A stretch of DNA of 64,000 nt from Paracoccus jeotgali (GTDB lineage Bacteria; Pseudomonadota; Alphaproteobacteria; Rhodobacterales; Rhodobacteraceae). Position numbers and translations under genes: made by a program. Position 1 is the first letter of the stretch. The number at the start of each line of letters is the position of its first letter. The notes beneath the pieces were generated by a model. That model had not been told where the DNA came from and searched no databases. It saw nothing but the letters and a program-made list of their open reading frames with translations. The stretch covers positions 2,584,501 through 2,648,500 of the forward strand of contig NZ_CP025583.1 of assembly GCF_002865605.1 (NCBI RefSeq), given 5' to 3'. Of this stretch, positions 38,551 to 48,726 are shown piece by piece.

Positions 38551-39906
38551 ATGGCGATCACGCAGACATTGGCGGAATTCAGCGTCCGGACCGACCGGGC
38601 GCAGATCCCGGCGCAGGTCACTGCGCGGGCGGCAAGCCTGATGACGGATTTCACCGGCTCGATCATCCGCGCGGCGGCGGATTCGGACTCTAGCCCCGCG
38701 ATCCTCGCCATGCTGGACCGGCTTGGGCTGGCGGCCGAGGGGCCGTGCACGGTGCCCGGCCTGCAGCGCCGGTTTGCGCCGGGGGCGGCGGCGCTGCTGA
38801 ACGGGGCGTTCGGGCACTCGCTGGATTTTGACGACACCCATGCCGACAGTTCGCTGCATCCCAGCGCCCCGGTCATCCCCGCCGCCCTCGCCGTGGCCGA
38901 GATGACCGAGGCGTCGGGCGCGGATCTGCTGGCCGCCATCGTGATCGGGTTCGAGGTCTGCTGCCGCATCGGCATGGCGCTGGACCCGACCTCGCATTAC
39001 GCCCGCGGCTTTCACCCCACCGCCACGGCCGGCACCTTTGGCGCAGCCGCCGCAGCGGGCCGCCTGCTGAAGCTGACGCCGGAACAGACGGTCTCGGGCT
39101 TCGGCGTCGCCGCAAGCCAGGCCTCGGGCTCGCTGCAATTCCTGCAGAACGGGGCGTGGAACAAGCGCTATCAGGTGGGCGAGGCGGCGATGAAGGGGCT
39201 GATGGCCGCGACGCTTGCCGCCGAGGGCTTTCTGGGCGCGACCGAGGCGCTGGAGGGCAAGCACGGTTTCCTGAACGCCTATAGCGACCTGCCCATGCCC
39301 GAACGCGCGGTCGAGGGGTTGGGGTCGGTCTGGGAAACCCTGCGGATCGGCGTGAAGCACTATCCCGCCTGCCGCTATACCCATGCAGCCGTCGATGGTC
39401 TGCTGGCGTTGAAACGCGACCACGGCTGGACCGCCAGCGATATCGACCGCATCCGGGTCGGGCTGCATCGCAACGGCGTGGCGCTGGTCGGCGCGCCCCT
39501 GGCCGAAAAGCAGCGCGCCCGCAGCATTGTCGAGGGGCAGTTCTCGATGCCCTTCGCGGCGGCCGTGGCGGTGCTGCGCGACCGCTTCGGCTGGGACGAT
39601 TACGACCTGCTGGGCAACGCGGAGGCCGAGGCGCTGGCCGGTCGGGTCGAGGTGGTGCAGGACGACTCGCTTGAGGGGCTGCGCCATCCCTTCGGCGCGG
39701 TGCTGGACGTGACCGCACAGGGCCAGCCCTTTCACCTGCGCATCCCCGACCCCTCGGGCGAACCGGAAACCTTCCCCGACGACGGCCAGATCGCGCAGAA
39801 GTTCCTGTCCCTGACCGCGCCGGTGGGCAATGGCGCGGAACAGCTTTGGCTGGCGCGGCTGGGCTCGGTGGCGGAGGCGCCGAACATGCGCGGCTATCTG
39901 GCCTGA
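38551..39906 (+). CDS. MmgE/PrpD family protein
   Basis: 451 residues, full length for the family that includes 2-methylcitrate dehydratase and cis-aconitate decarboxylase. Conserved stretches are LNGAFGHSLDFDDTHADSSLHPSAP, GFHPTATAGTFGAAAAAGRLL and KHYPACRYTHAAVDGLLAL. No prpB or prpC genes are nearby. In Pseudomonas aeruginosa a gene of this family sits inside the itaconate-degradation cluster, as here. It may isomerise, hydrate or decarboxylate a C5/C6 unsaturated acid. It starts the rightward set of genes and is followed after 103 bp by the dehydrogenase gene, which has its own candidate promoter element. Confidence 0.88.
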   Translation: MAITQTLAEFSVRTDRAQIPAQVTARAASLMTDFTGSIIRAAADSDSSPAILAMLDRLGLAAEGPCTVPGLQRRFAPGAAALLNGAFGHSLDFDDTHADSSLHPSAPVIPAALAVAEMTEASGADLLAAIVIGFEVCCRIGMALDPTSHYARGFHPTATAGTFGAAAAAGRLLKLTPEQTVSGFGVAASQASGSLQFLQNGAWNKRYQVGEAAMKGLMAATLAAEGFLGATEALEGKHGFLNAYSDLPMPERAVEGLGSVWETLRIGVKHYPACRYTHAAVDGLLALKRDHGWTASDIDRIRVGLHRNGVALVGAPLAEKQRARSIVEGQFSMPFAAAVAVLRDRFGWDDYDLLGNAEAEALAGRVEVVQDDSLEGLRHPFGAVLDVTAQGQPFHLRIPDPSGEPETFPDDGQIAQKFLSLTAPVGNGAEQLWLARLGSVAEAPNMRGYLA

Positions 39907-39945
39907 CGGCGGCCCATAACATTTCCGTCTCGGCTGCATAGACAA

Positions 39946-39965
39946 CATATATTTGATATATCGTC
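39946..39965 (+). promoter_or_regulatory. AT-rich dyad upstream of the acyl-CoA dehydrogenase gene
   Basis: CATATATTTGATATATCGTC contains the perfect inverted repeat ATATAT-TTG-ATATAT (39947-39961), a LysR-like ATA-N9-TAT arrangement. It ends 44 bp before the gene start and matches the element before dctP at 17 of 20 positions. Confidence 0.55.
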
Positions 39966-40009
39966 GCCGGTCCGCCAGATTGCCCCAAACGCCGGCAAGG
40001 GAGAGCTTG

Positions 40010-41173
40010 ATGATGCAGACAGTCGCTGACGATTACCAGGACATCCGCGACGCGGTGCGCGCCCTCTGCGCCGAGTTCCCGGACGAATATCACCGCAAGA
40101 TCGACGAGGCCCGCGGCTATCCCGAGGAATTCGTCGAGGCGCTGACCAGGGCCGGCTGGATGGCCGCGCTGATCCCCGAGGAATATGGCGGCTCGGGCCT
40201 TGGCCTGACCGAAGCCTCGGTCATCATGGAAGAGATCAACCGCGCGGGCGGCAATTCCGGCGCTTGCCACGGCCAGATGTACAACATGAACACGCTGATC
40301 CGCCACGGGTCCGAGGAACAGCGCCAGACATACCTGCCCCGCATCGCCTCGGGCGAGCTGCGCCTGCAATCCATGGGCGTGACCGAACCCACGACCGGCA
40401 CCGACACCACCAAGATCAAGACCACCGCCGTCAGGACCGGCGACAAATACGTCATCAACGGCCAGAAGGTCTGGATCAGCCGGGTGCAACATTCCGACCT
40501 GATGATCCTGCTGGCCCGCACCACCCCGCTGGCCGAGGTCAGGAAGAAATCCGAAGGGCTGTCGCTGTTCCTGGTCGACATCAAGCAGGCCACGCAATCG
40601 GGCATGACCGTGCGGCCGATCCTGAACATGGTGAACCACGAAACCAACGAGCTGTTCTTCGACAATCTGGAAATTCCGGCGGAAAACCTGATCGGCGAGG
40701 AAGGCCAGGGCTTCAAATACCTGCTGACCGGGCTGAACGCCGAACGCGCGCTGATCGCGGCGGAATGCATCGGCGACGGCTATTGGTTCATCGACCGGGT
40801 GACGAAATACGCGGGCGAACGCGTCGTCTTCGGCCGCCCCATCGGCCAGAACCAGGGCGTCCAGTTCCCCATCGCCGAAGCCTTCATCGAGGTCGAGGCC
40901 GCCAACCTGATGCGTTACGAGGCCTGCCGCCTGTTCGATCAGGGCAAGGCCTGCGGCGCGCAGGCGAACATGGCCAAGTACCTCGCCGCAAAAGCCTCGT
41001 GGGAGGCCGCGAATGCCTGCATCCAGTTCCACGGCGGCTTCGGCTTTGCCTGCGAATACGATGTCGAGCGCAAGTTCCGCGAAACCCGGCTGTATCAGGT
41101 CGCGCCGATCTCGACGAACCTGATCCTGTCCTATGTGGCAGAGCATATCCTTGGCCTGCCGCGGAGCTTCTGA
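40010..41173 (+). CDS. Acyl-CoA dehydrogenase family protein of the itaconate-type cluster
   Basis: 387-residue FAD flavoprotein with the three acyl-CoA dehydrogenase domains. Visible are LIPEEYGGSGLGLTEASVIMEE, the flavin region SMGVTEPTTGTDTTKI, WISRVQHSDLM and IQFHGGFGFACEYDVERKFRETR. Where many family members have the catalytic Glu of IYEGT, this protein has LYQVAPIS; a Glu in LNAERALI aligns with the position used in isovaleryl-CoA dehydrogenase. AAGGGAGA precedes two adjacent ATGs (40010, 40013). Its stop overlaps the CoA-transferase start. A homologous gene accompanies ict-ich-ccl in P. aeruginosa; its substrate is not known to me. Confidence 0.9.
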   Translation: MMQTVADDYQDIRDAVRALCAEFPDEYHRKIDEARGYPEEFVEALTRAGWMAALIPEEYGGSGLGLTEASVIMEEINRAGGNSGACHGQMYNMNTLIRHGSEEQRQTYLPRIASGELRLQSMGVTEPTTGTDTTKIKTTAVRTGDKYVINGQKVWISRVQHSDLMILLARTTPLAEVRKKSEGLSLFLVDIKQATQSGMTVRPILNMVNHETNELFFDNLEIPAENLIGEEGQGFKYLLTGLNAERALIAAECIGDGYWFIDRVTKYAGERVVFGRPIGQNQGVQFPIAEAFIEVEAANLMRYEACRLFDQGKACGAQANMAKYLAAKASWEAANACIQFHGGFGFACEYDVERKFRETRLYQVAPISTNLILSYVAEHILGLPRSF

Positions 41174-42279
41174 TGTCGACGCTGCCTCTGGACGGGTTGA
41201 AGGTCGTGGCCATCGAACAGGCGGTGGCGGCCCCCTTTGCCACCTCGCGTCTGGCCGATGCCGGGGCGCAGGTCATCAAGATCGAACGGCCCGAGGGCGA
41301 TTTCGCGCGCGGCTATGACGATGTGGCCAAGGGGCAGGCCAGCTATTTCGTCTGGCTGAACCGGGGCAAGGACAGCGTGGCGCTGGACCTGACCCGGCCC
41401 GAGGACAAGGACGAACTTGCCCGCCTGCTGGCCGATGCCGATGTGCTGGTCCAGAACCTCAAGCCCGGGGCGCTGGGGCGGCTGGGCTTTGGCTTCGACC
41501 GGCTGGCGGCGGATTATCCGCGCCTGATCGTCTGCTCGATCTCGGGCTATGGCGAGGACGGTCCGATGGCCGACCGCAAGGCTTATGACCTGCTGATCCA
41601 GGCTGAATCGGGGCTTTGTTCCATCACCGGCGGCCCTGAAGAGCCGTCGCGGGTCGGCGTGTCGCTGGTCGATATCGCGACCGGGGCCACCGCCCATGCC
41701 GCGATCCTCGAGGCGCTGATCCGGCGCGGGATCGACGGCAAGGGCGCCAATATCCAGATCTCGATGTTCGACGTCATGGCCGACTGGCTGACCGTGCCGC
41801 TGCTGAACCACGAGGGCGGCAAGTCGCCGCGCCGGCTGGGCCTCGCCCATCCCTCGATCTCGCCCTACAGTGCCTTTACCTGCCGGGACGGCAAGCAGAT
41901 CCTCATCTCGATCCAGAGCGACCGGGAGTTCGCCAAATTCGCCGATCTGTTCATGGACCGGCCCGAGATGGCGCGCGATCCGCGTTTCGCCACCAATGTC
42001 GCGCGGGTCCAGAACCGGCCCAAAACGGACGCTGCCGTGGCCGCGGCCTTTGCCGGCATGACCGCCGCCGAGGCGACCAAGCGGCTGATCGCCGCCGATG
42101 TGGCCTTTGCCTCGGTCAACGACATGGCCGGTCTGTCGGACCACGCGCAGCTGCGCCGGATCGCGGTCGAGACGCCGAACGGCCCGGTCAGCTATCCCGC
42201 CCCCGGCGCGATGTTCGTGGGCGAGCCGCGCCATTATGGCGCCGTCCCCGCTTTGCCGGAACGAAAGGTGACGTCATGA
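41173..42279 (+). CDS. ict: CaiB/BaiF CoA-transferase, probable itaconate/citramalate CoA-transferase (Ict-like)
   Basis: 368-residue family III CoA-transferase. The N terminus GLKVVAIEQAVAAPFATSRLADAGAQVIKIE, DVLVQNLKPGALGRLGFGFD and the catalytic Asp in KAYDLLIQAESG are typical. Family III enzymes move CoA from a donor such as succinyl-CoA to a carboxylic acid. Between an acyl-CoA dehydrogenase and a MaoC-type hydratase followed by a CitE lyase, the best fit is activation of itaconate, mesaconate or citramalate, as for Ict/RipA. It overlaps both neighbours (TGATG, ATGA). The family is certain; the acceptor is inferred from context. Confidence 0.85.
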   Translation: MSTLPLDGLKVVAIEQAVAAPFATSRLADAGAQVIKIERPEGDFARGYDDVAKGQASYFVWLNRGKDSVALDLTRPEDKDELARLLADADVLVQNLKPGALGRLGFGFDRLAADYPRLIVCSISGYGEDGPMADRKAYDLLIQAESGLCSITGGPEEPSRVGVSLVDIATGATAHAAILEALIRRGIDGKGANIQISMFDVMADWLTVPLLNHEGGKSPRRLGLAHPSISPYSAFTCRDGKQILISIQSDREFAKFADLFMDRPEMARDPRFATNVARVQNRPKTDAAVAAAFAGMTAAEATKRLIAADVAFASVNDMAGLSDHAQLRRIAVETPNGPVSYPAPGAMFVGEPRHYGAVPALPERKVTS

Positions 42280-43115
42280 GCGAGGTGGATATCGACCATC
42301 TGCGCCAGTGGATCGGCCGCAGCGAGGTCCGGCAGGAACTGCTGACGCCGGCCATGGCCGCGCGCTTCAACGCGACCTTCGACCGCGGGGATGAGCCCGC
42401 CAATGGCGAGATCGCGCCGTCGATGATCCATCTGTGCCTCGCCCCCCCGGCCGCGCCGACCGGCGAGTTGGGCGAGGACGGCCACCCCGCGCGCGGTGGG
42501 TTCCTGCCGCCGGTGCCGCTGCCGCGCCGGATGTGGGCGGGCGGCGCCTTCACCTTCCACGACGATATCCTTGTGGGCGAGACGGTCGCACGCCACTCGT
42601 CCATCCAGGACGTGACGCTGAAACAGGGCCGCAGCGGCGCGCTGTGCTTCGTCACCGTCAACCATCAGATCACCGCCGATAGCCGTCCGGTGCTGACCGA
42701 GCGTCAGGACATCGTCTATCGCGACATCGACCCGCCCGGCCGCGCGCCGCGCACACCGCCCGCCGCCGCGCCCGGCCGGCATCGCAGGGTCATCCCGCCC
42801 TCGCCCGCGCTGCTGTTTCGCTATTCCGCGCTGACCTTCAACGGCCACCGCATCCATTACGACCATCCCTATGTGACGGGCGTCGAGGGCTATCCCGGCC
42901 TGATCGTCCACGGCCCGCTGCAGGCCACCCTGCTGCTGCACTTCGCCGAAACCCTGCGCGGCGCGCGCCCGGCAGGGTTCGCGTTCCGCTCGCTGTCGCC
43001 GCTGTTCGATACCGCCGATTTCACCCTGAACGCGGATGAGGATGCCGACGGCCTGCGCCTGTGGACCGCCTATGCCGACGGCCCGGTGGCGATGGAGGCG
43101 CGGGCGTCATGGTAG
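42276..43115 (+). CDS. ich: MaoC-like hydratase, probable itaconyl-CoA/mesaconyl-C4-CoA hydratase (Ich-like)
   Basis: 279-residue double-hotdog protein of the itaconyl-CoA hydratase/mesaconyl-C4-CoA hydratase type. The N-terminal hotdog carries PLPRRMWAGGAFTFHDD; the C-terminal hotdog has the hydratase motif region LFRYSALTFNGHRIHYDHPY with the catalytic Asp/His and GLIVHGPLQATLLL. It overlaps the CoA-transferase by 4 bp, and the CitE-type lyase follows after 112 bp. It would convert itaconyl-CoA (or mesaconyl-C4-CoA) to (S)-citramalyl-CoA. Confidence 0.85.
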   Translation: MSEVDIDHLRQWIGRSEVRQELLTPAMAARFNATFDRGDEPANGEIAPSMIHLCLAPPAAPTGELGEDGHPARGGFLPPVPLPRRMWAGGAFTFHDDILVGETVARHSSIQDVTLKQGRSGALCFVTVNHQITADSRPVLTERQDIVYRDIDPPGRAPRTPPAAAPGRHRRVIPPSPALLFRYSALTFNGHRIHYDHPYVTGVEGYPGLIVHGPLQATLLLHFAETLRGARPAGFAFRSLSPLFDTADFTLNADEDADGLRLWTAYADGPVAMEARASW

Positions 43116-43227
43116 AGGGAGGGCTTGCTTGCCGGTCCGCCGCTGTGTTGGAACTGGGCGCAGAGGGACCGGGTTTCGTGCTCTGGCCCGCCGCTATTGA
43201 CCGCATCACGCCCAAGGCACGGCCGTC

Positions 43228-44010
43228 ATGCTAGCCCACATCCGCGCGCCGCTGTTCGTCCCCGCCGACCGGCCCGAGCGCTTTGCCAAAGCCGCCGCGA
43301 GCGGGGCGGATGCGATCATTCTCGACCTCGAAGACGCCGTTGCCGCCGATGCCAAGCCCGAGGCTCGCGAGATGCTCGCGGCGGATTTCACCGATCTGCC
43401 GGTCTGGGTCCGCATCAACCCGCCCGCCACGCCGTGGCATAAGGCCGATCTGGCCGCCGTCGCCGCCCTGCCCTGTGCCGCCGTCATGCTGCCCAAGGCC
43501 GAGGACGCCGCGACCTGCACCGCCGTCGCCGCCGCCACCGGCAAGCCGGTGGTCGCGCTGGTCGAGACCGCGATTGGCCTCGCCAACTGCCGCGCCATTG
43601 CCACCGCCGAGGGCGTCGCCCGGCTGGCCTTCGGCTCGATCGACTTCTGCGCCGATCTGGGCTGCGCGCATGACCGCGACGTGCTGCTGCCCGCGCGCTG
43701 GGAGCTGGTGCTCGCCTCGCGTCTGGCAGGGATCGCCGCGCCGCTGGATGGGGTGACGGTCGAGCTGAGCGACCCCGCGATCAGCCATGACGACGCCCTG
43801 CACGCGGTCGCGCTGGGGATGAGCGGCAAGCTGTGCATCCATCCCAAACAGATCGCTGCCGTGCTGCGCGCGTTTGCGCCCACGCCCGCGCAGATCGACT
43901 GGGCGCGGCGGGTGCTGGCCTCGGGCGACGGCGCGGTATCGGTGGATGGCGCGATGGTCGATGAGCCGGTGCGGATCAGGGCGCGGGCGATTCTGGCGCA
44001 GGTGGAGTGA
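43228..44010 (+). CDS. ccl: CitE/HpcH-family lyase, probable (S)-citramalyl-CoA lyase (Ccl-like)
   Basis: 260-residue TIM-barrel lyase. The conserved N-terminal LFVPADRPERFAKA, the metal/substrate stretch IILDLEDAV, WVRINPP, a magnesium-binding Glu in ALVETAIGL, FGSIDFCADLG and KLCIHPKQI are all present. Members cleave citryl-, malyl- or citramalyl-CoA. After Ict- and Ich-like genes the expected reaction is (S)-citramalyl-CoA to acetyl-CoA plus pyruvate, completing the route. The 112 bp before it are non-coding and the ribosome site is weak, so the start at 43228 rests mainly on alignment with the family N terminus. Confidence 0.87.
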   Translation: MLAHIRAPLFVPADRPERFAKAAASGADAIILDLEDAVAADAKPEAREMLAADFTDLPVWVRINPPATPWHKADLAAVAALPCAAVMLPKAEDAATCTAVAAATGKPVVALVETAIGLANCRAIATAEGVARLAFGSIDFCADLGCAHDRDVLLPARWELVLASRLAGIAAPLDGVTVELSDPAISHDDALHAVALGMSGKLCIHPKQIAAVLRAFAPTPAQIDWARRVLASGDGAVSVDGAMVDEPVRIRARAILAQVE

Positions 44011-44220
44011 GGCGGCGGTCGGCCTTTAGCGGCTGACGCGGCGGCAAGGTCGAAAGGGTGGTGTCCGTGGCGACTGAGTTTGCTCCCCTGATCCTGGCCA
44101 AAGGCGAGACCAAGGCGCGCGACGCTTTCAGAGGGTAGCGCCGTGGGCGCCTCACGCGCGGATCGACACCAACGCAGCGCCCACGCCTGCGACGCGCCGT
44201 CTGTCACGACAGCGCCCCCA

Positions 44221-45108
44221 CTACAACAACCCAAGCCGCCCCATCGCTTTCCCCAGCTCTGCCAGCTCGGCTTCGGTCAGGGCGCGCTGCGGGGGCAGCG
44301 GGTCGCCGCAGTCGAGGCCCTGCAGGCGCAGCCCAGCCTTGATCGCGGCGGCGAGGTTGAACCGGGCGAACGCCTCGTTCAGCGCCCAGAGACGCCGTTG
44401 CAGGGTCATCGCCTCGTCCCACTGGCCGTCGCGGCACAGCTCATACAGACGGACGCTCTCGGCCGGGGCGATGCAGGACGGGCCCGCCATCCAGCCCAGG
44501 CCCCCGATCAGCATCACCGCCGCCGTGATATGGGCCGAGGCGGCGAAAATCCCGATCCGCCCCTCGGTCCGGTTCATGATGCTGAGCAAGCGGCCGGTAT
44601 TGGTCGAAGCATCCTTGAGATAGCGGATCCGCGGGTGATGCGAGAGCCGCTCGATCACCGGCAGCGACAGGTCCGAGCGCTGAAAGTTCGGGTTGGTATA
44701 CAGCGTCACCGGCAGGTCGGTCGCATCGGCGATGGCGGTGAAATAGCCCGCAACCCCGTCATCGCTGACCGGAAAATACGCCTCGAGCACGGCGAGGATG
44801 CCGTCCGCCCCCAGCTTGTGCCACGCCCGCGCCTGCGCCACCGCATCCGCCGTCGTGGTCGCGGCGACGCCCGCGATCACCGGCACCCGTCCCGCCGCAG
44901 CCGCGACGACGGTTTCGACCACCTGCGCCTTGCGGCGAAAATCGAGATAGGCGAACTCTCCCGTCGAGCCGAGCGGGGCGAGGCCGTGCACCCCCTGCTC
45001 GATCAGGCGGTGGGTCAGCCGGGTCAGGGCGGCCACGTCGATCTCGCCCGCCGCATCGGTTGGACTGGGCAGATAGGGGATCACCCCGAAAAACGCGTGG
45101 TCTGGCAT
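44221..45108 (-). CDS. DapA-family (dihydrodipicolinate synthase/N-acetylneuraminate lyase) aldolase
   Basis: 295-residue class I aldolase barrel. Characteristic parts are [32 protein letters not shown] (the GSTGE loop), [14 protein letters not shown] and the Schiff-base Lys in IRYLKDAST, with a Tyr in TLYTNPNF. Biosynthetic DapA is unlikely because residues around the substrate Arg differ and no lys genes adjoin it; pyruvate-dependent sugar-acid or keto-acid lyases are the alternatives. It converges on the citramalyl-CoA lyase gene and lies on the strand of the cox operon 84 bp beyond coxD. A pyruvate link with the neighbouring lyase is only suggestive. Confidence 0.82.
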   Translation of the reverse strand: MPDHAFFGVIPYLPSPTDAAGEIDVAALTRLTHRLIEQGVHGLAPLGSTGEFAYLDFRRKAQVVETVVAAAAGRVPVIAGVAATTTADAVAQARAWHKLGADGILAVLEAYFPVSDDGVAGYFTAIADATDLPVTLYTNPNFQRSDLSLPVIERLSHHPRIRYLKDASTNTGRLLSIMNRTEGRIGIFAASAHITAAVMLIGGLGWMAGPSCIAPAESVRLYELCRDGQWDEAMTLQRRLWALNEAFARFNLAAAIKAGLRLQGLDCGDPLPPQRALTEAELAELGKAMGRLGLL

Positions 45109-45192
45109 GTCTCATCCTGTCTGCGGGGCCGGGTTGCCCGGAACCCTGTCGCAGTCCGGCCGGGCTGGCAAGGCGGCACGGTCAGGCGCGGC

Positions 45193-45525
45193 TTACCGCA
45201 CCGACAGATCCGGCACCCGCGGCGCGGGGTTCACGGGGGTGTCGACCGTGCGTTCGACGATCTCGGGGCGGGTCAGATAGTCGGTGAAGGTCAGTCCGAA
45301 CATGATCGACAGCCACAGGATCAGCACCCCCGCCGCCAGCCGGTTCAGCGGGCGGCCGCGCAGCAGCTTCATATAAACCAGCATGATCAGCGCCGCCTTG
45401 GCAGCGGCGATGCCCAGGCTGACGACGATATTCGCAGCACCCATCGGCACATGGGCCAGCGCCACCGTCGCCGCCAACAGCAGCCCAAGCGCCAGCCAGG
45501 TCAGGATCGCCCGGCGCAGCGTCAT
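45193..45525 (-). CDS. coxD: Cytochrome c oxidase subunit IV (prokaryotic type)
   Basis: 110-residue inner-membrane protein with three predicted helices (ILTWLALGLLLAATVALAHV, IVVSLGIAAAKAALIMLVYM, NRLAAGVLILWLSIMFGLTF). Size, position after coxC and the LVYMKLLRG turn match the small fourth subunit of caa3-type oxidases. It overlaps coxC by 4 bp and ends the act-cox operon. Confidence 0.85.
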   Translation of the reverse strand: MTLRRAILTWLALGLLLAATVALAHVPMGAANIVVSLGIAAAKAALIMLVYMKLLRGRPLNRLAAGVLILWLSIMFGLTFTDYLTRPEIVERTVDTPVNPAPRVPDLSVR

Positions 45526-46162
45526 GGCAGCGCCCGCCCGTGCAGATAGAAGAAGGCAAACAGAAACACCCAGACCACGTCGATGAAATGCCAGTAGAGC
45601 GCCAGCGCCGTCACCCGCTGGCCCCGCTTTTCCGCCGCGATGCGCGGCCACAGCGCCGCCGCCCCGCCGACCAGCGTCAGCCCGATCAGCAGATGCAGCG
45701 CGTGCAGCCCCGTCAGCGCGAAATAGAGGCGAAAGAACAGCGCCGCCGCCTGCGGGTCGCGGCCGCCATAGCTGAAATTCAGGCCCAGAAACGGCACCAG
45801 CCCCTTGCGGTATTCCTCGAACCACTCCCAGAACTTGATGCCCAGAAAGGCGGCGCCCAGCAGCGCGGTCAGCACCAGCAGCAACCTTGCGTGGCGGCGG
45901 CCGGCCTCGGCCGACATCTCGGCCAGCGCGATGGTCAGGCTCGAGGTCAGCAGGATCGCGGTGTTCAGCGTGCCGAGCCACAGCGAGGTCTCGCGCGCGG
46001 CCTCGGCGAAGGTCAGCGGGAACTGCCAGCGCGAGATCAGGTAGACAAGGATGAAGGCGCCAAAGATCAGCGTCTCGGACACCAGAAACACCCACATGGC
46101 GAAATCCTGCGCCTCGCGCTCTCGCGCCCGCGTGGCAAAGGCATCGCTGTCGACGCTGTCCT

Positions 46163-46166
<4 letters not shown>
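45522..46166 (-). CDS. coxC: Cytochrome c oxidase subunit III
   Basis: 214 residues with five predicted helices, fewer than the seven of mitochondrial-type subunit III but normal for caa3 oxidases. Motifs are [43 protein letters not shown] and [20 protein letters not shown]. It overlaps coxA and coxD by 4 bp each. Confidence 0.93.
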
Positions 46167-47793
<1,627 letters not shown>

Positions 47794-47797
<4 letters not shown>

Positions 47798-48726
47798 GGC
47801 GCGTCCTCCGCAAGGCTTTCGATATAGGCGACCAGGGCCATCGTCTCGGGATCGTCCAGCAGCCCGCCATAGCTGGGCATCACCGGCCGGAACCCGGCCA
47901 CGATGTCGCGTTCGGGCCGCAGGATGGAATCGCGGATATAGTCGCGGTCGGCGATCACCACCCGCCCGTCGGACAGCCCCACCGGGCGCATGAACAGCCC
48001 GCTGAGGTTCGGCGCCTCGATGGGGCCATCGCCTTCGTGACAGCCCGAGCAGCCAAGCGCGGTGAACAGCCGCTCGCCGCGCCGGATCAGCGTCTCGCCC
48101 TGCGGCTGGGCGTCCAGCCAGGCCGCGTATTCCTGCGGCTCCATCACTACGATCTCGCCGCGCATGCCGGAATGTTCCAGCCCGCAATATTCGGCGCAAA
48201 ACAGGCTGTACGTGCCGGTCCGCGTCGGCGTGAACCACATCCGCGTGGCGCGTCCCGGCACCGCATCCTGCTTGATCCGGAAGGACGGGACATAGAAGGA
48301 ATGGATCACGTCCTCGCTGGCGAGTTCGATCTCGATGGGGCGGTCGACGGGGATGTGCAGGCTGTTGATCTCGCGCTGGCCGTCGGGATGCTGCATCTTC
48401 CACATCCACTGCTTGCCGATGGCGGTGATCTGCAGCGCGTCGGGCGGCGGCCGGTTGCGGTCGATATACAGCCGCGCCGACCAGCCGAACAGCACCAGCG
48501 CGATGACCACCGCCGTTCCGGTCCAGATCAGGTCGAGCCGGAAGTCATGGCTTTCGCGGCCGCTGCGCGAATGGGTCGTGCCGACGCGGAAGCGGATCAG
48601 ATAACGGATGATCAGGAACCCCATGATCAGCGTCAGCAGCCCGGCAAACGCGACCAGCGAGGCAAAGAGGAAATCGACCTCTCGCGCGTGTTGGGACGGG
48701 GCGTCGGGGAACAGGTTCTGGATCAT
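47794..48726 (-). CDS. coxB: Cytochrome c oxidase subunit II with fused cytochrome c (caa3 type)
   Basis: 310 residues from the ATG at 48726, which overlaps the sco stop. Two N-terminal helices are followed by the cupredoxin domain with the CuA site [12 protein letters not shown] and the preceding His in [13 protein letters not shown]-terminal cytochrome c domain carries CSGCH and the distal Met in PVMPSYGG. The fused haem c defines a caa3-type oxidase that can accept electrons from the ActE cytochrome of the same operon. Confidence 0.95.
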
